Shown here piece by piece: positions 10,171 to 19,317 of a DNA stretch of 64,000 nt. The stretch is from Noviherbaspirillum sedimenti. GTDB lineage: Bacteria; Pseudomonadota; Gammaproteobacteria; Burkholderiales; Burkholderiaceae_D. Made by a program: the position numbers and the translations under genes. The DNA is taken from the NCBI RefSeq assembly GCF_003590835.1, contig NZ_QYUQ01000002.1, positions 434,001-498,000 on the forward strand. The letters run 5' to 3'. How positions within the stretch are numbered: position 1 is the first letter of the stretch; each line of letters opens with the position of its first letter. The notes below the pieces were generated by a model that was given only the letters and a program-made list of their open reading frames with translations, had not been told where the DNA came from and ran no database searches.

Positions 10171-11366
10171 TGCGATTCTTCCTCTGGCTACTTTTCATAT
10201 TTGCCGCCGCCGTCGGCCTGGCCGCGGTAGCCCGCTTCAACCCTGGTAACGTGGTGTTTTTCTATCCGCCGTACCGGATCGACCTGTCACTGAATTTTTT
10301 CCTGCTGCTGACGGTCCTGCTGTTCTTTCTGCTGTATTTCGCCTTCAAGGCGTTTGACGTCACCATGAAAATGCCGCAGCGGGTGGCAGCATACCGCCGC
10401 AACAAGCACGAGCGCGAAAGCAACAAGGCCTTGCGCGAGGCCCTCAAGGCCTTGCTGGAAGGGCGCTTCGGCCATGCCGAGAAAGCCGCCACGCGCGCGG
10501 TTGACTCGGCCGACAATGGCGGCCTGGCAGCGCTGATCGGCGCCCAGGCGGCGCACCGCATGGCCCAGGCGGCGCGCCGCGACCAGTGGCTGGCCAGGAT
10601 CGCCGACGACCCGGCCATGAAGACGGCGCGCCTGATGACCAGCGTCGAACTGCTGGTCGATGACCGCCAGCCGGAGGCCGCGCTGGCTGCGGTGGGCGAA
10701 CTCAACGCCAGCGGCACCCGCCACATCCACGCCCTGCGCCTGGCGCTCAAGGCCAGCCAGCAGGCACAGAACTGGCCGGAAGTCTTGCGCCTGGTGCGTT
10801 CGCTCGACAAGCACGGCGTCCTGCATCAGGCAGCATCGCGGCGCCTGCGCGCCATGGCTTACGAAGCCCTGTTGTCGGACAAGGCGCACGACGCCGAATC
10901 GATTCGCCGGGTGTGGGCCGAGATTCCCGCCGCCGACAAGCTGCAGCCGCTGGTCGCTGCCCATGCGGCGAATACCTTCAACAGCAGCGGCTTGCAGAGT
11001 GAGGCGCGCGTGATTGTCGAAAAGGCGCTGGAAGCCGAATGGGACGATCGCCTGGTGCGCGTGTATCGCCGCTCGGCAGCGGCGGAAGGCTCGCCCGAAC
11101 TGCTGGCGCAAATCGAGCGCGGCGAAGCCTGGCTCGCCAGCCGTCTGGCCGATGCGGAACTGACATTGACCCTGGGCGCGCTGTGCCTGAAACAGAAATT
11201 ATGGGGCAAGGCCCAGCGTTTCCTGGAGCAGTCCCTGGCCAATGCGGCCGACAGCGCCACCCTGCGCGAAGCGCACCTCAAGCTGGCGCAGCTGCACGAG
11301 GCGCTCGATCAGGAGCCGCAGGCGCAGGCGCATTACCGCCAGTGCGCCCTGACCAATCTGTTGTAA
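10170..11366 (+). CDS. hemY: HemY-type TPR membrane protein
   Basis: 398-aa proteobacterial HemY (not the Gram-positive coproporphyrinogen oxidase of that name). Two N-terminal membrane helices (about residues 2-20 and 39-63) with a conserved VVFFYPPYRIDLSLN linker are followed by a cytoplasmic alpha-helical repeat region. That region is TPR-like (ALREALKALLEGRFGHAEKA, then QAHYRQCALTNLL at the end). It is co-transcribed with hemX through a one-base overlap. The family is linked to late protoporphyrin steps by its operon, but its biochemistry is unresolved. Confidence 0.92.
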   Translation: MRFFLWLLFIFAAAVGLAAVARFNPGNVVFFYPPYRIDLSLNFFLLLTVLLFFLLYFAFKAFDVTMKMPQRVAAYRRNKHERESNKALREALKALLEGRFGHAEKAATRAVDSADNGGLAALIGAQAAHRMAQAARRDQWLARIADDPAMKTARLMTSVELLVDDRQPEAALAAVGELNASGTRHIHALRLALKASQQAQNWPEVLRLVRSLDKHGVLHQAASRRLRAMAYEALLSDKAHDAESIRRVWAEIPAADKLQPLVAAHAANTFNSSGLQSEARVIVEKALEAEWDDRLVRVYRRSAAAEGSPELLAQIERGEAWLASRLADAELTLTLGALCLKQKLWGKAQRFLEQSLANAADSATLREAHLKLAQLHEALDQEPQAQAHYRQCALTNLL

Positions 11367-11396
11367 TATTTTTATTTTCATCCGAGAGAAAACACC

Positions 11397-11939
11397 ATGA
11401 GCCTGAGTAATGTTCCCGCCGGCCGCGATTTGCCCAACGATTTCAACGTAATCATCGAAATCCCGATGAATGCCGATCCGGTCAAGTATGAAGTCGACAA
11501 AGAAACCGGCGCCATCTTCGTCGACCGCTTCATGGGTACGGCCATGCATTACCCCTGCAATTACGGCTACGTGCCGCAAACCATCGCCGGCGATGGCGAC
11601 CCGGTCGACGTCCTGGTGATTACGCCGTTTGCGCTGATTCCCGGCGTGGTGGTGCGCTGCCGCGCCATCGGCGTGTTGAACATGACGGACGAAGGCGGCG
11701 CCGATGCCAAGGTGCTGGCAGTACCGGTCGACAAGATCCTGCCGATTTACTCCCAGTGGCAGAAGCCGGAAGACTTGAATGATTTGCGCCTGCAGCAGAT
11801 CCAGCATTTCTTCGAGCATTACAAGGACCTGGAAAAGGGCAAGTGGGTCAAGGTTGAAGGTTGGGCCGGTCCGGAGGAAGCCAAAGCCGAGATCATGGCG
11901 GGTGTCGAAGCCTACAAGAAAGACGCCGCCAAGGCCTGA
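11397..11939 (+). CDS. ppa: Inorganic pyrophosphatase
   Basis: Soluble family I pyrophosphatase, 180 aa (E. coli 175). It hydrolyses PPi and so pulls biosynthetic reactions forward. The metal and substrate residues are in order: E of [29 protein letters not shown], and the signature DGDPVDVLV with its three aspartates. A C-terminal Ala/Lys tail follows. The 30-nt gap after hemY contains GAGAG (11383-11387) ahead of the ATG. The gene ends in a strong intrinsic terminator about 40 nt downstream, so it is probably the last gene of the haem transcription unit or a short unit of its own. Confidence 0.97.
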   Translation: MSLSNVPAGRDLPNDFNVIIEIPMNADPVKYEVDKETGAIFVDRFMGTAMHYPCNYGYVPQTIAGDGDPVDVLVITPFALIPGVVVRCRAIGVLNMTDEGGADAKVLAVPVDKILPIYSQWQKPEDLNDLRLQQIQHFFEHYKDLEKGKWVKVEGWAGPEEAKAEIMAGVEAYKKDAAKA

Positions 11940-11978
11940 GCCTGCCTCGGGCAAACTGCCCGCAGCTCGCAAGCTCAC

Positions 11979-12009
11979 AAAAGCGCACACCTGTTGTGCG
12001 CTTTTTTTA
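11979..12009 (+). terminator. Rho-independent terminator after ppa
   Basis: Perfect 9-bp stem AAGCGCACA (11981-11989) / TGTGCGCTT (11995-12003) with a 5-nt loop, flanked by A residues on the left and followed by a T run to 12008. Confidence 0.92.
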
Positions 12010-12142
12010 AATAATGTCACGGAGCGCCAGATCGGCTGCCCGCTTGTTGTTTCTGTAGCGCAATTCCAGTAGATTAAGTAAACAGTACAAGGCCCGGCGG
12101 CAGCCAGCGCCGGCGCATCCAATAGACGAGAGGTCGCAAGCT

Positions 12143-13777
12143 TTGCCGAACCATCCTGGAGAATCGAAAGACGCTGTTGCGCACTATGCGCCGGACAGCG
12201 AGGCATTGCAGGCGGTGCGCGACGAGCTGCTGGAAAAAATCAGCGCCAACGGCAACTTGCCGGCGCTGGGCAGTTCGGTTTCCAGGGTGGTGCAACTGGC
12301 CTCGTCGGATGATGAGGCGGTGCGCAATCTGGCGCATTTCATCATGTCGGATGTGGCGCTGACGCAGAAAATCCTGCGCATTTCCAACGCCGCCTGCTTT
12401 CGCAGCCATGCCTCCAGTTCGCCGGTGACGACGATTTCCAAGGCCATCTTCCTGCTGGGTTTTGACACGGTGAAGACTTGCGCGCTTGGCATGCTGCTGG
12501 TGGACCGCATGCCCGGCAGCCGCGCCGCCGGTGTCCGCGGCGAATTGCTGCATGCCCTCTCGGCCAGCATGTTCGGGCGCGAGCTGGCGCGCCGCAGCCA
12601 GCACAGGGATGCCGAGGAAGCAGCGATTGCTGCCCTGTTCGGCAACATTGGCCGGCTGCTGGTGGCAGCGCACGACCATACCCTGTACGCTGAAATCAAT
12701 GCCCTGGCGCGGCAGGGCATGGCGCCGGCGAAAGCCGCACGGCAAGTCATCGGCAGCGGCTTTGAAACACTCGCCGAAATCGTGATGACGGCATGGGACA
12801 TGCCGGAGATGATTGTCAAGGCGCAGGCGCCGCTGCCGGCTGGCGCCCTGCGGCCGGCACGCAATCGCCAGGAATGGATACAGCAGGTGGCGGCCTTCAG
12901 CAACGCCGCTGCCGGCATGCTCGCGCAGGCGGACGATGTCGATGCCGCCGGAGCAGCGCTGGTAGCGCTGGTGGCACGTTTTGGCGCTGCGCTGAACCTG
13001 GACCAGGCGAAACTCGGGCAGATGCTGGTCACTGTCACGGAAGAAACCAATGCCTTGGCGGGCCAGTTGCAGCTGGCCCCTGTGGTCCCTGCGGCGTCGT
13101 TGCCCAAGCCGGTGCAGAAAGACGAGGCCGCCGCCTTGTGGCGCCAGCTGGAGGGCGAGGATGGCGCGCTGCTCGGCTTGCCGGCCGAATTCCTGCTGCA
13201 GACGGCAGACGGCGAAGACCCGACACAGGCGGGCGGGCGGCACGCCAGCGGCAAGCCCCATAATGCGCGCGAACTGTTGTTCGCCGGGGTGCAGGACGTT
13301 ACTGAAATGATGGCGTCCGGCCGCTGCAAGGCCAACGACCTGATCATGCTGGTGCTGGAAACGATTTATCGCGGCATGGGCTTCCGTTTTGCCACGGTCT
13401 GCCTGAAGGATATCAAGAGCAACCAGTTCCGCGCCCGCATTTCGCTCGGCGAAAACAATGCGGCGCGCCAGGCCGGCTTCGCCTTTTCGGCGAATCCGTC
13501 GCGCGACCTGTTCCACCTGGCGCTGGCCAATGAAGCGGACCTGCTGATTTCGGATGCGGCCGATGCCAAGATCCGCGACCTGATTCCCGCATGGCACCGC
13601 GCCTTGCTGCCCGACGCCCGCAGCTTTATCGTGCTGCCGCTGGTGGTGCAGAAAAAACCGCTAGGCCTGTTTTACGCGGATCGCATCCTGCCAGCCACCG
13701 AAGGCGTGCCGCCGGACGAAACGGCGATGATCAAGACGCTCAAGGGGCAGGTGGTGGCGGCCCTGAACCCGCGCTAG
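12143..13777 (+). CDS. HDOD domain protein with C-terminal GAF-like domain
   Basis: Signalling protein of 544 aa. Residues about 20-215 are an HDOD domain (LPALGSSVSRVVQLASSDD, then DVALTQKILRISNAACFR and AAIAALFGNIGRLL), a degenerate HD-type fold usually lacking hydrolase metal ligands. A helical region and Ala-rich linker follow. Residues about 380-540 look like a GAF domain (MGFRFATVCLKDI, then RSFIVLPLVVQKKPLGLFYAD). The start is TTG at 12143, supported by GAGAGG nine bases upstream. It stands alone after the ppa terminator and is convergent with the kinase gene. HDOD proteins often act in second-messenger and stress pathways; the ligand here is unknown. Confidence 0.88.
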   Translation: MPNHPGESKDAVAHYAPDSEALQAVRDELLEKISANGNLPALGSSVSRVVQLASSDDEAVRNLAHFIMSDVALTQKILRISNAACFRSHASSSPVTTISKAIFLLGFDTVKTCALGMLLVDRMPGSRAAGVRGELLHALSASMFGRELARRSQHRDAEEAAIAALFGNIGRLLVAAHDHTLYAEINALARQGMAPAKAARQVIGSGFETLAEIVMTAWDMPEMIVKAQAPLPAGALRPARNRQEWIQQVAAFSNAAAGMLAQADDVDAAGAALVALVARFGAALNLDQAKLGQMLVTVTEETNALAGQLQLAPVVPAASLPKPVQKDEAAALWRQLEGEDGALLGLPAEFLLQTADGEDPTQAGGRHASGKPHNARELLFAGVQDVTEMMASGRCKANDLIMLVLETIYRGMGFRFATVCLKDIKSNQFRARISLGENNAARQAGFAFSANPSRDLFHLALANEADLLISDAADAKIRDLIPAWHRALLPDARSFIVLPLVVQKKPLGLFYADRILPATEGVPPDETAMIKTLKGQVVAALNPR

Positions 13778-13817
13778 GCCAGGGGCGGCGAGGCTGATGG
13801 CGGACCGGGTGCTGCCG

Positions 13818-14861
13818 TCAATGCAGAAAACGCGGCGCCAGTACGGCCAGCCCGCCGGCCAGCACCAGCAGGCCGGCCAGCCATGCCAGTTTGCCCGGCA
13901 TGCCGCGCCCATCGCCGGCATTTTCTTCCTGCTCCGGCGCGGCCTGGGACGGCTGCGGCCGCCGGCCCTTGACCAGGTAGCGCTTGAGATCGTTGGCCAT
14001 TTCGTGCGCGTGCTGGTAGCGTTTCTCCGGGCGCTTCTGCATGGCCTTCATGACGATTTGCGACAGTGCCTCCGGCACCTGCGGATTGATCTCGTGCGGC
14101 GCCGGCGGCGTCTTCAGCGCGATCATCTGCAACAGTTTTTCCGTGTCGCGCGACTGGAAGGGCTTGCGCCCCGCCAGCATTTCATACATCACCGCGCCGA
14201 GTGCATAAATGTCCGAGCGGGCATCGGCCGGCTCGCCGCAAGCCTGTTCCGGCGACATGTAGGTGGGCGTGCCGAGAATATTGTTGTGGAACAGCGTGTA
14301 CGGCGCGTCGCTGGTGTTGGCGTACTGGTCGGCGACCCGGTTGGGCGACCGGGCAATGCCGAAATCGACGATTTTCGGCTGATTCTCGCCAACCATGAAA
14401 ATGTTGGCTGGCTTGATGTCGCGATGGACCACGTCATTGCGGTGGGCGTAATCAAGCGCATCGGCGACTTTCCAGATGATGGTGGCGATGTCATTGAGCT
14501 CGAAGGGGTGCTGCCGCGCCAGCAGGCGGCTCAACTCGCGCCCCTGCAGGTATTCCATGGCGATGTAAGTCAGGCCGCCCTCGGTGGTGGCATCGAAAAT
14601 GGTGACGATATGCGGATGCGACAGCCGGCCGGTGGCGCGCGCCTCGTTGATCAGCTGTTCCTCATGCTTCTTGCGCTCGAGCGGCGACAGCTTGGGATTG
14701 AAGGTCTTGATGGCGATCTGGCGGTCGATGACCGGATCCTGCGCCAGGTAGACCACGCCGATCGCCCCGCGCCCCAGTTCGCGCAGGATGGTGAAGCGGC
14801 CGACCCGTTTGAGTTCGGGCGTTGCGGGCGGCGTTCCGGCGTGAGCGTGTGCAATGTTCAT
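13818..14861 (-). CDS. Tail-anchored Ser/Thr protein kinase
   Basis: Hanks-type kinase of 347 aa. Residues 20-290 carry all catalytic motifs: glycine loop LGRGAIGVVY, invariant lysine K52 in IAIKTFNP, HRDIKPAN with catalytic D148, DFGIA with D166, and GTPTYMSPEQ in the activation segment. A polar linker (KGRRPQPSQAAPEQEENAGD) leads to one C-terminal membrane helix (KLAWLAGLLVLAGGLAVLAP). There is almost no periplasmic tail, so it lacks PASTA or other sensor domains. ATG at 14861 is preferred; an in-frame TTG seven codons upstream (14882) is possible. It is convergent with the HDOD gene; substrates are unknown. Confidence 0.9.
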   Translation of the reverse strand: MNIAHAHAGTPPATPELKRVGRFTILRELGRGAIGVVYLAQDPVIDRQIAIKTFNPKLSPLERKKHEEQLINEARATGRLSHPHIVTIFDATTEGGLTYIAMEYLQGRELSRLLARQHPFELNDIATIIWKVADALDYAHRNDVVHRDIKPANIFMVGENQPKIVDFGIARSPNRVADQYANTSDAPYTLFHNNILGTPTYMSPEQACGEPADARSDIYALGAVMYEMLAGRKPFQSRDTEKLLQMIALKTPPAPHEINPQVPEALSQIVMKAMQKRPEKRYQHAHEMANDLKRYLVKGRRPQPSQAAPEQEENAGDGRGMPGKLAWLAGLLVLAGGLAVLAPRFLH

Positions 14862-14924
14862 GGCATTGCAGAATGCCTTCAAGCTGCGTAACTTGCAGTT
14901 ATTTGTTGTTGATAAATTGTTAAT

Positions 14925-16073
14925 CTAACAATTTTTGACATTTCGGAAGGGCGCATGCTCCTGTAATTCGTCAATATAGGCGCCCATGCCGCTGGCTTCC
15001 TGGTGTAAAAAATGGCGAATCGCATCGGCAAACGCCGGATCTGCCAGCCAGTGGGCAGACCAGGTCTGGCGCGGCAGGAAGCCGCGCGCCAGTTTATGTT
15101 CGCCCTGGGCGCCGCCCTCGAAGCTCTGGATGCCGCGGCGGATGCAGAAATCCAGCGGCTGGTAATACGCCGTTTCGAAATGCAGGCAGGGCACGTGCTC
15201 CAGCGCGCCCCAGTAACGCCCGTACAGCGCGCGGTCGTCATGGATCAGCAGCGACGCGGCGATCGGCTTGCCGTCGCGCTCGGCGAACACCAGCAGGATG
15301 TGTTGCGGCATGGTCGCGCCGATGCGCTTGAAAAATGCCAGGTTCAGGTAGGGTGTCGAGTGATGTTCGGCATAGGTATTGGCATAGCAGCGGTGGAAGA
15401 AAGCCCAGTCGGCCGCTGTCGCAGCGCTGCCTTCGACCTGGCGGAAGCGCACGCCCGCCTCGGCCACCTTGCGCCGTTCGGCGCGGATGTTCTTGCTCTT
15501 CTTGCGCTCCAGGGTGGCCAGGAAATCGTCGAAGTCGGCATAGCCGGCGTTCTCCCAGTGGAATTGCACGCCGCGCCGGAGCATGAAACCGGCGTGCCGC
15601 AGCGCCTGCGCCTCGGCTTCGGTGGGGAACAGCACATGGGTGGATGACAGTCCGCTGGTGCGCTGCAGTTCGCACAAGGCGGCCACCAGCGCGGCGCGGC
15701 CGGCAGCATCGCGCGCCAGCAGGCGGTTGCCGGACACCGGCGTGAAAGGAATTGCCGCCAGCAGCTTGGGGTAATAACGCATGCCGTGGCGCCGGTAGGC
15801 ATCGGCCCAGGACCAGTCGAACACATACTCGCCATAGGAATGCGACTTGGCATACAGGGGCAGCGCCGCATGCAGTTCATCGCCCTGCCACAGGCACAGG
15901 TATTGCGGCCGCCAGCCGGTCTCCGGCGTGGCGCAACCGCTCTCGTGCAGGGCGGCGAGGAAGGCGTAAGACAAAAACGGATTGGCGTCTTCCTGCATGC
16001 CCACTAGGGCATCCCAGGCCGGCTGGCCGATTTCGGCCAGAGTGGAAACGATACACGTGCGATAATTCAGCAT
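14925..16073 (-). CDS. FemAB-like GNAT-fold acyltransferase (DUF482 type)
   Basis: 382-aa protein of the peptidoglycan-biosynthesis-like FemAB/DUF482 family within the GNAT fold superfamily. Typical segments are NPFLSYAFLAALHESGCATP near the start, WSWADAYRRHGMRYYPKLL, LERKKSKNIRAERRKVAEAG and FEGGAQGEHKLARGF toward the end. Family members are predicted to transfer aminoacyl or acyl groups; the acceptor is unknown. The frame is open further upstream, but homology and the ATG at 16073 (MLNYRTCIVSTLAEIG) fix the start. It is divergent from nadE with only 31 nt between the start codons, so their promoters must overlap or lie inside each other's coding regions. Confidence 0.85.
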   Translation of the reverse strand: MLNYRTCIVSTLAEIGQPAWDALVGMQEDANPFLSYAFLAALHESGCATPETGWRPQYLCLWQGDELHAALPLYAKSHSYGEYVFDWSWADAYRRHGMRYYPKLLAAIPFTPVSGNRLLARDAAGRAALVAALCELQRTSGLSSTHVLFPTEAEAQALRHAGFMLRRGVQFHWENAGYADFDDFLATLERKKSKNIRAERRKVAEAGVRFRQVEGSAATAADWAFFHRCYANTYAEHHSTPYLNLAFFKRIGATMPQHILLVFAERDGKPIAASLLIHDDRALYGRYWGALEHVPCLHFETAYYQPLDFCIRRGIQSFEGGAQGEHKLARGFLPRQTWSAHWLADPAFADAIRHFLHQEASGMGAYIDELQEHAPFRNVKNC

Positions 16074-16104
16074 CAAACCAGTCCAAGCCTCCAGATTTAC
16101 CGTC

Positions 16105-17724
16105 ATGACAGTCAAAGTCGCCATAGCCCAGATCAACTGCACCGTCGGCGACCTCGCCGGCAACAGCGCAAAAATCCTTGACTGCGCCCGTCGCGCGGCC
16201 GCGCAGGGCGCCGATATCGTGCTCACGCCCGAATTGGCGCTGGTTGGGTATCCGCCGGAAGATTTGCTGTTGCGCCATTCATTCTACGCAAAATCGGCGC
16301 AGGCGCTCGACGCTTTGGCGGCTGACCTCGCCGCATTGAAGGATGTGCACGTGGTGGTCGGCCATCCGCTGGAAAAGGATGGCGCACGCTACAACGCCGC
16401 CTCGGTGATCCGTAACGGCCAGATCGTCGGCACCTATTGCAAGCATGCCTTGCCCAACGATGCCGTGTTCGATGAAAAGCGCTATTTCACCGCCGCCAGC
16501 CAAGCTTATGTGTTCGAGGTCGGCGGCGTGCGCTTCGGCATCAACATCTGCGAGGATACCTGGTCGTCGCCGGCGCCGCTGTGTGCCAGGGAAGCAGGCG
16601 CGCAAGTGCTGCTGGTGCTGAATGCCTCGCCGTTCCACATGAACAAGCAATCCCAGCGCTACGATGTCATGCGCGCCAACGTCACGGCGCATGGCCTGGC
16701 GCTGGTGTATGCGAACCTGGTGGGTGGCCAGGATGAGCTGATATTCGATGGCAATTCCTTCGTGCTCGACCAGCAAGGCAATATCTGCGCCGAGCTGCCG
16801 CATCTGCAGGAAGACTTGCGCACCGTCGAGTTCGACGGCGTGACGCCGCTGGCGCAGTTCCTGCCCGCAGCGCAGCCGATCGAGGCGCAGGTGTACCAGG
16901 CGCTGGTGCTGGGCGTGCGCGACTACATCGGCAAGAACGGCTTTCCCGGCGCGATCATCGGCCTGTCGGGCGGCGTCGATTCGGCGCTGGTGCTGGCCAT
17001 CGCCGTCGATGCACTGGGCGCCGACAAGGTGCGCACGGTGATGATGCCGTCGCCTTATACTGCCGACATTTCCTGGCTCGATGCGCGCGACATGGCCGCG
17101 CGACTGGGTGTGCGCTACGATGAAATTCCCATCGTCGACTGCTTTGCCGCATTCAGGAACACGCTGGCGCAGGAATTCGCCGGCCTGAAGGAAGATGCCA
17201 CTGAAGAGAATATCCAGGCGCGCATCCGCGGCACCCTGCTGATGGCGCTGTCCAACAAGTTCGGCGCGATCGTCCTCACCACCGGCAACAAGAGCGAGAT
17301 GGCGGTGGGTTACTGCACCCTGTACGGCGACATGGCCGGCGGCTTTGCCGTCATCAAGGATATCGCCAAGACCCTGGTGTACCGCCTGTGCGCCTGGCGT
17401 AATGCGCTCAACCCGGGCCAGCCGGTGATCCCCGAGCGCATCCTGACGCGCGCGCCCTCGGCCGAATTGCGGCCGGACCAGACCGACCAGGACTCGCTGC
17501 CGCCCTACGATGTGCTGGACGGTATCATGCAGCTGTACATGGAAGAGAACCGCAGCCAGGGCGAGATCGAGGCGGCAGGCTATCGTCATGAAGACGTCGA
17601 GCGCGTCACCCGGCTTATCAAGATCAACGAATACAAGCGGCGCCAGGCGCCGGTCGGCATCCGCGTCACGCATCGCGCCTTTGGTCGCGACTGGCGCTAT
17701 CCGATTACTTCGAAATTCCATTGA
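16105..17724 (+). CDS. nadE: Glutamine-dependent NAD+ synthetase
   Basis: Two-domain enzyme of 539 aa making NAD+ from deamido-NAD+, ATP and glutamine. The N-terminal nitrilase-type glutaminase domain has the Glu-Lys-Cys triad at E43, K113 and C149 (NICEDTW). The C-terminal ATP-pyrophosphatase domain has the P-loop GLSGGVDSALVLAI from about residue 286 and the STGN-equivalent LTTGNKSEMAVGY. The terminus YPITSKFH is typical of proteobacterial NadE. It is followed 64 nt later by glnB, an arrangement common in beta- and gammaproteobacteria. Confidence 0.97.
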   Translation: MTVKVAIAQINCTVGDLAGNSAKILDCARRAAAQGADIVLTPELALVGYPPEDLLLRHSFYAKSAQALDALAADLAALKDVHVVVGHPLEKDGARYNAASVIRNGQIVGTYCKHALPNDAVFDEKRYFTAASQAYVFEVGGVRFGINICEDTWSSPAPLCAREAGAQVLLVLNASPFHMNKQSQRYDVMRANVTAHGLALVYANLVGGQDELIFDGNSFVLDQQGNICAELPHLQEDLRTVEFDGVTPLAQFLPAAQPIEAQVYQALVLGVRDYIGKNGFPGAIIGLSGGVDSALVLAIAVDALGADKVRTVMMPSPYTADISWLDARDMAARLGVRYDEIPIVDCFAAFRNTLAQEFAGLKEDATEENIQARIRGTLLMALSNKFGAIVLTTGNKSEMAVGYCTLYGDMAGGFAVIKDIAKTLVYRLCAWRNALNPGQPVIPERILTRAPSAELRPDQTDQDSLPPYDVLDGIMQLYMEENRSQGEIEAAGYRHEDVERVTRLIKINEYKRRQAPVGIRVTHRAFGRDWRYPITSKFH

Positions 17725-17743
17725 CGATGAAAATCGTGAATAA

Positions 17744-18127
<384 letters not shown>

Positions 18128-18332
18128 GCCGGATGGGGGCGGAGTGCCGGGAACTGCGGCGCAAAAAAACGTTGCCGGCGCATTGGCCCCCCTCATTGGC
18201 CCCTGCCTTAAATCCATATTACATAAACTCATAAACAAACCAGGTATAAATCGTTTTTTGTTTTAACGTTTCTTGGTAAGATTCAATACTTAGCCCGGCA
18301 TCCCGTGTCGGCATCCCTTTCAAGAGAATTCC

Positions 18333-19307
18333 ATGCTAAAACTTGCCCTTACTGCCACACTGCTGGCAGGTAATTTCATTGCGTTCGTACCATCTGCAGC
18401 GCTCGCTGCCACCCCTGCATCCGCCGTCCAGGCTGGTGTTTCGCCGCTGCTCAAGGCAGACGAGCTGAAGTCATTGCTCGGCCAGTCCGGCGTGCGCGTG
18501 CTCGATATCCGCGCCGAAAAGGATTATTCGGCAGGGCATATACCTGGTGCCATCAACACGCCCTATGGCGCTTATCGCGGGCCGGCGGACAATGCCGGCG
18601 CGTTGCCGCCCGAAACGAAACTGACCGAACTGCTGCGCCGGGCAGGCATTGATACCAATAGCCGCGTGATCGTCGCCCATGCCGGCACCAACCATACCGA
18701 TTTCGGCGCAGCCGCCCGCGTCTACTGGACGCTCAAGGCGGGTGGCCTGACCCGCCTGTCGGTGCTGGACGGCGGCACGCTGGGCTGGCAAGCTGCCGGC
18801 GGCACGCTCGACACGGACACGCCAAAGGTAACTGCAACCCAGTTCACTTACCGCTACGACCAGGCCATGATCGTCAACACAGAGGAAGTTTCCACTGCCG
18901 TCAAGTCCGGCAAGGCGCCGCTGCTGCTCGACGCCCGTCCGGAAGGTTTCTTCAAGGGCGAGCAGCGCGTCGATGCGGCTGCCCGCTACGGCACTCTGCC
19001 GGGCGCGCAATGGCTGGACAATGCCGCCTTCTTCAATGCCGACGACAAGACACTGAAACCGGCTGCCGATCTGTTGCAGATTGCCCGGCAAGCCGGCCTC
19101 GCCAGCAAGCCGGCCGTGTCGTTCTGCAATACCGGCCACTGGGCTGCCACCAACTGGTTCGTGCTGTCGGAAATCGCCGGCAACAAGGATGTCAAGCTGT
19201 ACCCGGAATCAGTGGTCGAATGGAGCAAGAGCGAGCTGCCAATGGACAATCAGCCTTCCCGCGTGACCGCCCTGATGCAGGATGCCAAGCGTTCGCTGAA
19301 GAAGTAA
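18333..19307 (+). CDS. Periplasmic tandem-rhodanese sulfurtransferase
   Basis: 324 aa with a signal peptide (MLKLALTATLLAGNFIAFVP, cleavage probably after ALA near 26) and two rhodanese domains. The first (about 45-155: VRVLDIRAEKDYSAGHIPGA) has no cysteine at the active-loop position. The second carries the catalytic C265 in SFCNTGHWA. This is the SseA/thiosulfate sulfurtransferase layout, placed in the periplasm. It is followed 10 nt later by a YeeE/YedE transporter gene, so the pair likely handles thiosulfate or a related sulfane-sulfur compound. Start: ATG with AAGAGAA upstream. Confidence 0.88.
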   Translation: MLKLALTATLLAGNFIAFVPSAALAATPASAVQAGVSPLLKADELKSLLGQSGVRVLDIRAEKDYSAGHIPGAINTPYGAYRGPADNAGALPPETKLTELLRRAGIDTNSRVIVAHAGTNHTDFGAAARVYWTLKAGGLTRLSVLDGGTLGWQAAGGTLDTDTPKVTATQFTYRYDQAMIVNTEEVSTAVKSGKAPLLLDARPEGFFKGEQRVDAAARYGTLPGAQWLDNAAFFNADDKTLKPAADLLQIARQAGLASKPAVSFCNTGHWAATNWFVLSEIAGNKDVKLYPESVVEWSKSELPMDNQPSRVTALMQDAKRSLKK

Positions 19308-19317
19308 GGGGCAGCAC

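Noticed and set aside
18170..18320. Short imperfect repeats (ATTGGCCCC, CGGCATCCC) between glnB and the rhodanese gene
   Set aside because: Too short and irregular to support an operator or small RNA.
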